12,960 nt of DNA from CAZMNF01 sp964567595 (lineage in GTDB: Bacteria; Bipolaricaulota; Bipolaricaulia; RBG-16-55-9), in assembly GCA_964567595.1 (NCBI GenBank), contig CAZMNF010000054.1, positions 1 through 12,960 of the forward strand, read 5' to 3'. How positions within the stretch are numbered: position 1 is the stretch's first letter; every line of letters begins with the position of its first letter. Position numbers and translations under genes: made by a program. The notes beneath the pieces were generated by a model. The model saw only the letters and a list, made by a program, of their open reading frames with translations, made no database searches and was not told where the DNA came from. Positions 1 to 5,476 of this stretch are shown in pieces.

Positions 1-57
1 TGCGACGAGCATGGCATCGCCATGGCGTTCACGCGGACTCGGGAGTTTCGGCATTGA
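1..57 (+). CDS. purH: PurH C-terminus (AICAR formyltransferase/IMP cyclohydrolase), partial
   Basis: The first 18 codons read in frame 1 to a TGA at 55-57 and end in ...EHGIAMAFTRTREFRH. This closely matches the conserved C-terminus of PurH, whose usual ending is ADEHGIAMVFTGxRHFRH. PurH carries out the last two steps of purine synthesis: formylation of AICAR and ring closure to IMP, in the cytosol. Only the last 18 residues are present, so the catalytic domains cannot be judged. The gene enters from the left edge and is convergent with the HIT-family gene, with 29 bp between their stop codons. The identification rests on a short but distinctive tail. It is recognised by eye, not by a search. 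Confidence 0.78.
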   Translation, partial: CDEHGIAMAFTRTREFRH

Positions 58-86
58 TCGACCGCACGCTTACGATCCCCCAGCGG

Positions 87-422
87 CTACATCGGGGGAA
101 TGCGCGGCCCGAGCACGTGCCAATGCATGTGCGGGGTGACGCCGGCTGCGGCCACGTTCGTCCGGACGTAGAACCCCGCCTGATCCAGCTCGAGCAACCG
201 AGCAATGCTCTGGACGGCGCGAACCATCGAGCTTAACAGCTCCCCGTCGATGGCCTTGGCGTCAAGCATAGAGGGTACGTGCGCCTTCGGAATGACGACG
301 ACGTGGACGTCGGCGGACGGATTCGGATGACGGAACGCCAGGACCCGTTCGTCCTCCCAGATGGTCTCGACGTCGAGCTTTCCGGAGAGGACGTCGTCAC
401 AGTACCAGTCGTAATGGGCCAT
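87..422 (-). CDS. HIT-family nucleotide hydrolase/transferase (HINT-like)
   Basis: A 111-residue protein, the usual size of a bacterial HINT-type HIT protein. The histidine triad is visible as H98-M-H100-W-H102 near the C-terminus. The middle histidine is the nucleophile in this family, which hydrolyses purine phosphoramidates or other nucleoside 5'-phosphate conjugates. The N-terminal half has the expected pattern: IWEDERVLAF, then HPNPSADVHVVVIPKAHVPS, matching the family's nucleotide-pocket strands and the IPKxH turn. It ends in GPRIPPM, shorter than the usual GGRxxxWPPG. The ATG at 422 has only a weak GAGCGG upstream and no good -10 next to it. Transcription may start far upstream in the 423-937 interval. 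The gene is convergent with purH. The substrate cannot be predicted. Confidence 0.93.
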   Translation of the reverse strand: MAHYDWYCDDVLSGKLDVETIWEDERVLAFRHPNPSADVHVVVIPKAHVPSMLDAKAIDGELLSSMVRAVQSIARLLELDQAGFYVRTNVAAAGVTPHMHWHVLGPRIPPM

Positions 423-454
423 CGCCGCTCAAGATGGAGCCGAGGAAGGGCAGG

Positions 455-482
455 GGCAGGCGGGGAGGGCGCCCCGCCTGCC
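455..482. repeat. Perfect 11-bp GC-rich inverted repeat
   Basis: GGCAGGCGGGG (455-465) pairs exactly with CCCCGCCTGCC (472-482) around a 6-nt loop, AGGGCG. It lies 33 bp upstream of the HIT start, so in a minus-strand transcript it would form in the 5' leader. Neither strand has a T-run after the stem, so it is not a standard terminator. It could block or delay transcription, or stabilise an RNA end. Its function is unknown. Confidence 0.6.
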
Positions 483-534
483 GAGGAATGAGGTTAGCAA
501 CCACAGAAGGGGTCCATTGGCACGCCCGCGCACC

Positions 535-648
535 TCATCGGACTGGGGGAAAATCCACGCCGCAGGAGGTTGGCGAAAACGACGTGGCAAAACCCTGGCC
601 CGATGCGTCGGTGTCCGGGGCGTCCGAAACCCTCCTATGAGCGATCAT
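535..648 (-). CDS. Possible 37-residue leaderless small ORF
   Basis: ATG at 648, TGA at 537-535, giving 37 residues that begin MIAHRRVSDAPD and end CGVDFPPVR. No family is recognised, and there is no signal peptide or membrane segment. The reason to list it is its position: it starts 7 nt after a TAGGAT -10 box (661-656). The -10 lies at the same distance from a GGAC-N4-GTCC dyad as in the histidine kinase promoter. Several other genes here have the same -10 to start spacing with no SD site. The coding signal itself is weak. The transcript could equally be a small RNA, or a leader that runs on into the HIT gene (start 422). Confidence 0.22.
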   Translation of the reverse strand: MIAHRRVSDAPDTDASGQGFATSFSPTSCGVDFPPVR

Positions 649-655
649 CGCCGTC

Positions 656-697
656 ATCCTAAGCCTCGGGTCCGCTCGGCCCAAGGACCGCCGTCCC
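656..697 (-). promoter_or_regulatory. Putative class II activator-dependent promoter (GGAC dyad plus -10)
   Basis: The dyad GGAC-CGCC-GTCC (685-696) sits in a wider AGGAC-N4-GTCCC context. On the minus strand TAGGAT (661-656) is a plausible -10. The dyad centre at 690.5 is 29.5 bp from the first base of the -10, identical to the histidine kinase promoter, and gives -41.5 relative to a start near 649. No good -35 hexamer is needed or seen. The dyad also overlaps a hairpin (688-707), so an RNA-level explanation remains possible. Confidence 0.4.
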
Positions 698-811
698 TAG
701 GGGGCGGATGCCGAGTCATGCCTTGAGGTGATCGGTGTCCCCTCAAGCGCCAACGGCGATGCGACCGGAGGGAACGGCCCTTCTGTCTACTTGCAAGGCT
801 AAGATCATCGG

Positions 812-855
812 GGTGGAAAGTCTGTGACCGCCTGGTGGAAATCGGGTGAAAATCG
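812..855 (-). promoter_or_regulatory. Four 11-bp direct repeats, PhoB/PhoP (OmpR-family) box-like
   Basis: On the + strand, heptamers GGTGGAA (812), TGTGACC (823), GGTGGAA (834) and GGTGAAA (845) begin exactly 11 bp apart. On the minus strand they read TTTCACC, TTCCACC, GGTCACA and TTCCACC. Tandem heptamers with 11-bp period are the known binding pattern of OmpR-family response regulators such as PhoB (CTGTCAT) and streptomycete PhoP (GTTCACC). No OmpR-family regulator is encoded in the window, and the local response regulator has no DNA-binding domain. The site lies 83 bp past the stop of the response regulator gene, with no obvious gene start beside it. The pattern is visible directly; the regulator is inference. 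Confidence 0.38.
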
Positions 856-937
856 GCTGCCCGAGGCCATGGGAGAACCCCGCATATCGCCGATCCACGA
901 CGACAACGTGCCTGCATCCGCTCCCGCGTCGGTCGAT

Positions 938-1393
938 TCAGGCGGACTCGTTGCCCGTCTGTGGTGGCAGTTCCGAGATGCGCCAGTAGTCGAGGACGGT
1001 CTCGATGACCTTGGCGAACTCGGCGGAGCTGGGCGGCTTGGTAATGTAGCCGGAGGCTCCGGAATTGTACGCCTTGACCATGTCCTCCTCCCGCTCGCTG
1101 ATGGTCAACACGATGACGGGGATGCGACGGAGCCCGTCGTCCTGTTTGATCTCTTCAAGCACCTCGTGCCCATCGATTTTGGGCAAATTCAAGTCCAGCA
1201 GGATGAGATCGGGACGCTGGGCGTCTTCGTAGTCGCCCCGACGGTGCAGAAAGTCGAGCGCCGCCTGGCCGTCGTTGACGACGGACAGTTCGCTCTTTTC
1301 GGCCATGTTGCCCTTTTTGAGGGAGCGCTCTGCAATGAGGACGTCGTCCGGGTTGTCCTCAACCAGCAGGATGCGCAGCTTCTTGGATGCCAT
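938..1393 (-). CDS. Single-domain response regulator (Rcp1-type CheY-like receiver)
   Basis: A 151-residue receiver domain with no output domain. Expected residues are present: acidic pair E12-D13 in LLVEDNPDD, phospho-acceptor D67 in ILLDLNLP, T97 in IVLTISE, and K119 in YITKP. The long insertion FLHRRGDYEDAQRPD before the D67 strand is typical of Rcp1-like regulators that partner phytochrome-type and PAS histidine kinases. It accepts phosphate from a kinase and signals by protein contact or acts as a phosphate sink. The ATG at 1393 has a strong SD (AAGGAGAA) in the 16-bp gap after the kinase stop codon, so the two genes are co-transcribed and almost certainly form a two-component pair. The 16-residue tail after the receiver is polar and unrecognised. 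Confidence 0.95.
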   Translation of the reverse strand: MASKKLRILLVEDNPDDVLIAERSLKKGNMAEKSELSVVNDGQAALDFLHRRGDYEDAQRPDLILLDLNLPKIDGHEVLEEIKQDDGLRRIPVIVLTISEREEDMVKAYNSGASGYITKPPSSAEFAKVIETVLDYWRISELPPQTGNESA

Positions 1394-1409
1394 GTCGAAT
1401 TCTCCTTCC

Positions 1410-3272
1410 TCAATTCCGCATCGGCGTCGCGGCCGAGGTGGGTTTCGGGACGCTGAAGTAGAAGGTGCTGCCCTCGCCGAGTTCCGACTCCAGCCAGATT
1501 CGACCGCCGAACTCTTCGACGATCCGCTTGCAGATCGCCAACCCCGCGCCCGTGCTCTCCGGGTGGTCGCCCGGGCTCAGGCGCTCGAAGAGCTCAAAGA
1601 TGCGCTCGCGATAGCGTTCCTCAATGCCCATGCCGTTGTCGCTCACAGCGAACACGACCTCGTTACCACGGTCCTCCCAGTCGATCTCGATGCGCATGTC
1701 GTTCTTGTCGTTGTAGCGGATGGCGTTCGAGATCAGGTTGCCGAAGAGCTCGCTCAAGCGCGTCCGGTTGGCCAGCACGGGTGGGGGCGCCTCGGGCAAC
1801 ACGAGCTCCGCGTCGCTGAGCAGGGCTTCCAAGTCCTCGCGGACCTCGGTCATGAGATCGCCGACGTCGACCGGCTCCATGGGCTCGCCCTCGATGCTGG
1901 AGAGCTTCAACAGGTCGTCGATGAGGCTCTTCATGCGCTCCGAGGAACGCTTCAGGCGATCGAGATACTCGGCGCCCTCTTCGTCGAGCGCGTGTCGATA
2001 ATCCTCCTCCAAGAACTGGCTGAACGCCTGGATGGTCCGCAGCGGCTGCTTCAAGTCGTGCGAGACCACGTGCGAGAACTCTTCCAGCTTCTTGTTGCTC
2101 GCCTCGAGGCGTTCGGTTTTTTCCACGAGTTCGCGCTCCAGCTTCTTCATCTCGGTCAAATCAATGAAGTGGTCGATCCGTCCGCCCTGGTAGCGTTCGG
2201 TCTCCACGGGGATGGATCGGTACTCCAGAATCCGCTCGCCCAACTCGTCGTTGAGCGTGAAGACGAAGCCGTCGCTATCCGAGCTGAGGATCTGACCCGG
2301 CACGCTCGCGTCGGGAATCCGACCGCCGACGGTCTGGAGCATGCGCTTCAGGTCCGCGCCGATCAGTTCGTCGCGATCGACGTTGAAGAGATACCCCAGC
2401 GTCCGATTCGCCCAGACGATTTGGCGATCGCGATCGAGCAGAACGATGCCCGAGTCGAGCGTGTCGATGGCGTCCTCGATGAGGTAGCGGTAGCGGGCCT
2501 CGGCCTCCCAGAGCTTGCGCTCCAGTTCGGACTCCTCGGAGCGATCGGCCAGTTCGACCCAGATGCGATCCGGCCCGATCCGGCGCATGCGCAATTCGGA
2601 CGGCAGGGGCTTCTTGTCCCAGGAGACCGCGCGCAGCTTCAATCCGTCGGATTCGCCCATGTTGACCGCGCGCTCCAGATCGGCGCGAGCGTCGTCGAGG
2701 TCGTCCAGGTGGATGAACTCCGACAGGTGCTTGACCGAGCCCAAGAGCTCGATCGCCCGATCGTTGCGCTCCGAGACGCGCCCTGAGGGATCCATCATCA
2801 ACATCGGGTTGAGCGCCCGTTTGAACACGTCCTCGCAGACCGTCCGCGATTGCGCGGGCTCCGGGCGCTTCCGTCGCTCCCGACGGTTGGCGTAGCCGAT
2901 GCCGCCGCCGACGGCCGTCGATGCGAGCGCGAATGCCCCGACACCCATGAGCGAACTCCCTTCAGCCGGCAAGAACGGCACAGCCAACGCAGCGGCCAAC
3001 ACGCCGACGGCCGCGCCGCCGAGCACCTCCCAGAGCAGGGCGCTCGTGAGCGTGCTCATGGCCAGCAGCGCGAAGACGATCGGCGTGGATCGCGCGTGGA
3101 ACCCCACGACGGCGCCCAAAGCGAGGCCGAAAAGCGCCAGTGTCGCGAGGAGCTTCCCCGCGTTCTTGAACCGGGCGATGCTCTCCGCGTCCATGGAGCG
3201 CTCGGCGGCCAAGCCTTCCGACGTTTTCACGCGTTGATCGGTCGCGACGTCTTGGCTTGCCCTGCTGTTCAC
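1410..3272 (-). CDS. Membrane PAS-domain sensor histidine kinase
   Basis: A 620-residue kinase starting with GTG at 3272. Order of parts: a polar N-terminus (1-36); four hydrophobic segments at about 39-58, 63-80, 85-101 and 108-127; a basic stop RRERRKR at 130-136; a PAS-like domain at 142-240; a second PAS at 257-372; a coiled-coil linker at 373-400; HisKA with the phospho-acceptor H405 in SHDLKQP; and HATPase_c with N-box N512/N516, G1 box DNGMGI (545-550) and G2 box GAGLAI (575-580). The HisKA type and the adjacent Rcp1-like receiver resemble phytochrome-like systems, but no GAF/PHY or chromophore cysteine is present. The signal is unknown. No SD precedes the GTG, whereas a TAGACT -10 ends 6 nt before it, so the mRNA is probably leaderless. 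An ATG at residue 27 is an alternative start. It lies 80 bp downstream of the Crp/Fnr gene. Confidence 0.95.
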   Translation of the reverse strand: MNSRASQDVATDQRVKTSEGLAAERSMDAESIARFKNAGKLLATLALFGLALGAVVGFHARSTPIVFALLAMSTLTSALLWEVLGGAAVGVLAAALAVPFLPAEGSSLMGVGAFALASTAVGGGIGYANRRERRKRPEPAQSRTVCEDVFKRALNPMLMMDPSGRVSERNDRAIELLGSVKHLSEFIHLDDLDDARADLERAVNMGESDGLKLRAVSWDKKPLPSELRMRRIGPDRIWVELADRSEESELERKLWEAEARYRYLIEDAIDTLDSGIVLLDRDRQIVWANRTLGYLFNVDRDELIGADLKRMLQTVGGRIPDASVPGQILSSDSDGFVFTLNDELGERILEYRSIPVETERYQGGRIDHFIDLTEMKKLERELVEKTERLEASNKKLEEFSHVVSHDLKQPLRTIQAFSQFLEEDYRHALDEEGAEYLDRLKRSSERMKSLIDDLLKLSSIEGEPMEPVDVGDLMTEVREDLEALLSDAELVLPEAPPPVLANRTRLSELFGNLISNAIRYNDKNDMRIEIDWEDRGNEVVFAVSDNGMGIEERYRERIFELFERLSPGDHPESTGAGLAICKRIVEEFGGRIWLESELGEGSTFYFSVPKPTSAATPMRN

Positions 3273-3278
3273 CCTGTC

Positions 3279-3319
3279 AGTCTAGGCGCGGGCGTCCATC
3301 CGGAGAAGGACATCTGTCC
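3279..3319 (-). promoter_or_regulatory. Histidine kinase promoter with GGAC-N4-GTCC dyad at -41.5
   Basis: The -10 TAGACT lies at 3284-3279. Seven nt downstream of its last base is 3272, the first base of the kinase GTG, so the transcript is predicted leaderless. The -35 region (TTCTCC, 3307-3302) is poor. The dyad AGGACATCTGTCCC has core GGAC-ATCT-GTCC at 3308-3319 and centre 3313.5, which is -41.5 from that start. A weak -35 combined with a dyad at -41.5 is the class II layout used by CRP and FNR. The Crp/Fnr gene ends 34 bp further upstream. Confidence 0.5.
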
Positions 3320-3352
3320 CGACCTGAGCATCCTCCTGTCGACCCCTTGGGC

Positions 3353-4027
3353 TCAGATGATCAGGTTGTCGTTCAGGCTGAAGGGGAACGGTTCGGCCAT
3401 GCGTTGCAGGCTTTCGCCATCCAACACGGTAATCGCGCGGTCCTTGACGGCAATGACGCTGCGGTCTTCCAGTTCCCCCAACGTCCGAATTGCCGTTTTG
3501 GAGGAGACGCCGGCCATCTCGGCGAGTTCAGTGCGCGAGAGCTCAATCTCGCTCTCGCCCAACTTCAGAATGATGCGAGCGAGGCGTTCCTTGCTCCCGT
3601 TGTAGGAGCGTTCGGCCAACTTGCACTGGAACCCTTTCAGCTCTTCGGAGAGCTTCTCAAACATCCGGAAGGTTACGGGCGGATGGCGCTCGATGAAGCC
3701 GAAGAAGTCGCCGCGTTCCACGAACCCGACCTCGGCTTGGGTGAGCGTCTTGGCGTACGCGATGTGGACGCCCTTGTCGAACAGCGTCGTCTCGCCGATC
3801 GTCTCGCCCGGACCCACGAGCTTGAGGATCTGTTTCTTGCCGCCCAAGGTCCGCTTGACGAGCTTGATCCGGCCTTTGAACACGAGGTAGAAGCCGAAGG
3901 CGGGCGCCCCCTCTTGGAAGACGATCTCCCCCGACCCGTACTTGATGCGGCGAACGAGAGCCTCGAGACCGCTCAGGTCCTTCGGCCCCATATCCGAGAA
4001 AATCTTAAACTCTCGGAGTTCAGTCAT
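3353..4027 (-). CDS. Crp/Fnr-family transcription regulator with altered recognition helix
   Basis: A 224-residue protein with an N-terminal cyclic-nucleotide-binding fold (about 5-115), a long dimer helix (about 118-140) and a C-terminal winged helix (about 155-205). The sensor domain has PGETIGETTLFDKG. It lacks the Arg-Ser/Thr pair that binds cAMP in CRP, and it lacks the N-terminal cysteines of FNR, so neither cAMP nor an Fe-S cluster is expected. The HTH reads SRTELAEMAGVSSKTAIRTL. The positions of CRP R180, E181 and R185 are S, K and R, so its DNA site should differ from TGTGA or TTGAT. I chose the ATG at 4027: a TTG 13 codons upstream is possible, but a near-consensus promoter (4115-4086) and a GGTGG-type SD favour the ATG. 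The kinase and response regulator genes follow on the same strand. Confidence 0.93.
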   Translation of the reverse strand: MTELREFKIFSDMGPKDLSGLEALVRRIKYGSGEIVFQEGAPAFGFYLVFKGRIKLVKRTLGGKKQILKLVGPGETIGETTLFDKGVHIAYAKTLTQAEVGFVERGDFFGFIERHPPVTFRMFEKLSEELKGFQCKLAERSYNGSKERLARIILKLGESEIELSRTELAEMAGVSSKTAIRTLGELEDRSVIAVKDRAITVLDGESLQRMAEPFPFSLNDNLII

Positions 4028-4085
4028 CCCTCTCACCACCACCCTCAAAGATGGACTGTCGTTCAAACGCTCCGCGAGCGTACCT

Positions 4086-4115
4086 ATTATGGGTTACGCT
4101 GCCGTCACCTGTCAA
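4086..4115 (-). promoter_or_regulatory. Near-consensus sigma70 promoter for the Crp/Fnr gene
   Basis: Minus strand: TTGACA (4115-4110), an 18-bp spacer, then CATAAT (4091-4086). The start would be near 4079, giving a leader of about 50 nt to the ATG at 4027. The TGA stop of the upstream Lrp/AsnC gene (4114-4112) lies inside the -35 box. The strong -35 and -10 suggest this promoter needs no activator. Confidence 0.75.
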
Positions 4116-4588
4116 TAGCCTCGAGGTCGTCCATCCGAGGTGTCGTGGATCCGGACGTCGTCGTCCTCCTTTACGGTCGAGAGCGTAATGGACGTGTTCG
4201 TCCCCTCCACGCCCGGATGGTTCAACAGCCGTTTGATCTCTTCGTTCATGGTCGTTTGATCCGGAAACTTGCCAATCACGAGCAGGTCAAACTCGCCCGT
4301 GATCTCATAGACGTGGGTCAAGCGATCGTCGGCCTGCAGCGAGGTCGCGATTTCGTTCAGGAGGTTGCCTTCCGCCTTGATCTGAATCACCGCGGTGATC
4401 TCGTAGCCGAGCTTGGCATCGTCCAGAACCGGCTTGAACCCACGGACGATGCCGTTCTCCCGAAGCGCGTCCAAGTGCTGGCTGACCGTCGTCGGCGAGA
4501 CGTCCAAGCGCCGCGACAGCTCTCGCAGGCTCATGCGTCCGTCCTCTCGAAGGTTCTCGATGATGCGCTCGTCCAGATCGCGGTACAT
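4112..4588 (-). CDS. Lrp/AsnC-family transcription regulator
   Basis: 158 residues, the normal size for the family. The N-terminal helix-turn-helix spans about 4-60 (MSLRELSRRLDVSPTTVSQHLDALRENGIV), and a C-terminal RAM/ligand domain spans about 65-145 with the conserved core VYEITGEFDLLVIGKF. Such proteins form octamers and bind small ligands, often amino acids. The last dozen residues are polar and include RIHDTSDGRPRGY. The ATG at 4588 has no SD. A TATACT -10 ends 7 nt upstream, so the mRNA is probably leaderless. The gene is divergent from nadE with 42 bp between start codons, and many family members regulate themselves and a divergent neighbour. nadE is therefore a candidate target, but this is inferred from position only. 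Confidence 0.93.
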   Translation of the reverse strand: MYRDLDERIIENLREDGRMSLRELSRRLDVSPTTVSQHLDALRENGIVRGFKPVLDDAKLGYEITAVIQIKAEGNLLNEIATSLQADDRLTHVYEITGEFDLLVIGKFPDQTTMNEEIKRLLNHPGVEGTNTSITLSTVKEDDDVRIHDTSDGRPRGY

Positions 4589-4595
4589 CGTCTGG

Positions 4596-4621
4596 AGTAT
4601 AATGGAGCGGACCGCTAAAAT
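4596..4621. promoter_or_regulatory. Overlapping divergent promoters of the AsnC-type gene and nadE, with a dyad between them
   Basis: For the minus-strand gene, TATACT lies at 4601-4596, 7 nt before the ATG at 4588. For nadE, TAAAAT lies at 4616-4621, 9 nt before the ATG at 4631. A second + strand box, TATAAT at 4598-4603, would give a leader of about 20 nt. Between the two -10 boxes is a perfect 11-bp dyad AGCGG-A-CCGCT (4606-4616). A protein bound there would cover both promoters. The Lrp/AsnC protein is the natural candidate, although this dyad is not a typical Lrp site. Confidence 0.5.
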
Positions 4622-4630
4622 CGATCCATC

Positions 4631-5449
4631 ATGGAACTCGATACGACCATCGACCTGAGCCTAACCGATCCGACCGCTGCCATCGACGCGATCGCCCAAT
4701 TCATCCGATCTTCGGTCGTTGACGCCGGACGCGAGCGGGCCGTCGTGGCCCTGTCGGGCGGCATCGACTCTGCCCTGACGGCTGCCATCGCCGCGCAAGC
4801 CCTTGGGCCGGGTCAATTGGTCACGCATACGCTCCCCGACGGGCAAATCACGCCATCCGATGATGTGACGGATGCCCATCGTTTGGCGGAGCATCTGAAC
4901 GTGCGCTGCCGCGAGATCTCCATCGGTCCGCCCTTGGAGGGCTTGGCGTCGACCGCCAAGGACGCCGGGGTCGAGGGCAATCCGAACGCTTGGGGCAACG
5001 CGAAGGCCCGCCTGCGCATGATCATCAACTACCTCGTCGCGGACGAAGAGAACGCCCTGGTGCTGGGCACGGGCAACCGGAGCGAAATCCTCATCGGCTA
5101 CTACACCAAGTACGGCGATGCGGGCGTGGATCTGCTTCCGCTCGGCCCGCTCTATAAGACCCAGGTCCGCCAGTTGGCGCGCCATCTCCAGTTGCCCGAT
5201 GCGATCGTGGATAAGGCGCCCTCAGCCGGCCTCTGGCAGGGCCAGACGGACGAGGGCGAGCTCGGCATGGCCTACGATGAACTGGATCGAATCCTGATCT
5301 GCCTCCGCGATGAGGAGTTGAGCATCGAGCAGACGGCCGAGACGCTCGGATCTGAGCGGACGGAGGTCGCACGCGTCGCCGACATGATCCGCGCCAGCGC
5401 GCACAAGCGAGCCATGCCGCCGATGCCCGAGACGCTCACCGGCGCATAG
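4631..5449 (+). CDS. nadE: Ammonia-dependent NAD+ synthetase
   Basis: A 272-residue synthetase domain without the N-terminal glutaminase domain, so it probably uses free ammonia or an unlinked ammonia source. It catalyses the last step of NAD+ formation from nicotinic acid adenine dinucleotide and ATP. The PP-loop ATP site is VALSGGIDSAL at about 42-51. GTGNRSEILIGYYTKYGDAG and LLPLGPLYKTQVR carry the conserved NaAD and ATP contact residues, and the loop KAPSAGLWQGQTDEGELG is intact near residue 198. The ATG at 4631 has no SD but a TAAAAT -10 nine nt upstream, so a leaderless start is likely. A superoxide dismutase gene follows after 27 bp, probably in the same transcript. The upstream gene is a divergent Lrp/AsnC regulator. 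Confidence 0.95.
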   Translation: MELDTTIDLSLTDPTAAIDAIAQFIRSSVVDAGRERAVVALSGGIDSALTAAIAAQALGPGQLVTHTLPDGQITPSDDVTDAHRLAEHLNVRCREISIGPPLEGLASTAKDAGVEGNPNAWGNAKARLRMIINYLVADEENALVLGTGNRSEILIGYYTKYGDAGVDLLPLGPLYKTQVRQLARHLQLPDAIVDKAPSAGLWQGQTDEGELGMAYDELDRILICLRDEELSIEQTAETLGSERTEVARVADMIRASAHKRAMPPMPETLTGA

Positions 5450-5476
5450 CGACACCCGAGAGAGCAAGGAGGCGCG

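Larger units (their letters stand above)
423..937. other. 515 bp interval without an established gene
   Basis: No reading frame here resembles a known family. What can be seen: (a) an 11-bp GC hairpin at 455-482; (b) a hairpin CCGCC...GGCGG at 688-707; (c) a 7-bp hairpin CTTGAGG/CCTCAAG at 722-747 with a 12-nt loop; (d) a GGAC-N4-GTCC dyad at 685-696 with a minus-strand -10 box at 656-661; (e) four 11-bp direct repeats at 812-855; (f) A-rich blips (gggaaaatc, gcgaaaacg, gcaaaacc) at 545-595. I looked for RNase P, tmRNA, SRP RNA and cobalamin riboswitch cores and could not complete any of them. The interval separates the response regulator 3' end from the HIT gene, both on the minus strand. 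Its size and density of signals are unusual for this otherwise tightly packed region. Confidence 0.7.

Noticed and set aside
76..99. Hairpin TCCCCC/GGGGGA at the purH-HIT junction as a two-way terminator
   Set aside because: The 6-bp stem overlaps the HIT stop codon, and no T-run follows on either strand.
800..860. RNase P-like GGAAAGTC motif
   Set aside because: No other conserved RNase P block is found in order, and too little non-coding sequence remains downstream.
833..880. Cobalamin-riboswitch-like string on the + strand (GGAAATCGGGTGAAAATC, then CTGCCC)
   Set aside because: Only the GGTGAAAATC-like core matches. The CGCAACTGT-type segment and the 3' AGxCAGGAxACC box are missing, and the + strand has no downstream gene. 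The 11-bp repeat pattern explains the same bases better.
1275..2786. Long + strand open frame opposite the histidine kinase
   Set aside because: It is antisense to a gene with intact kinase motifs; such frames are common in GC-rich DNA, and its protein is low-complexity and unlike any family.
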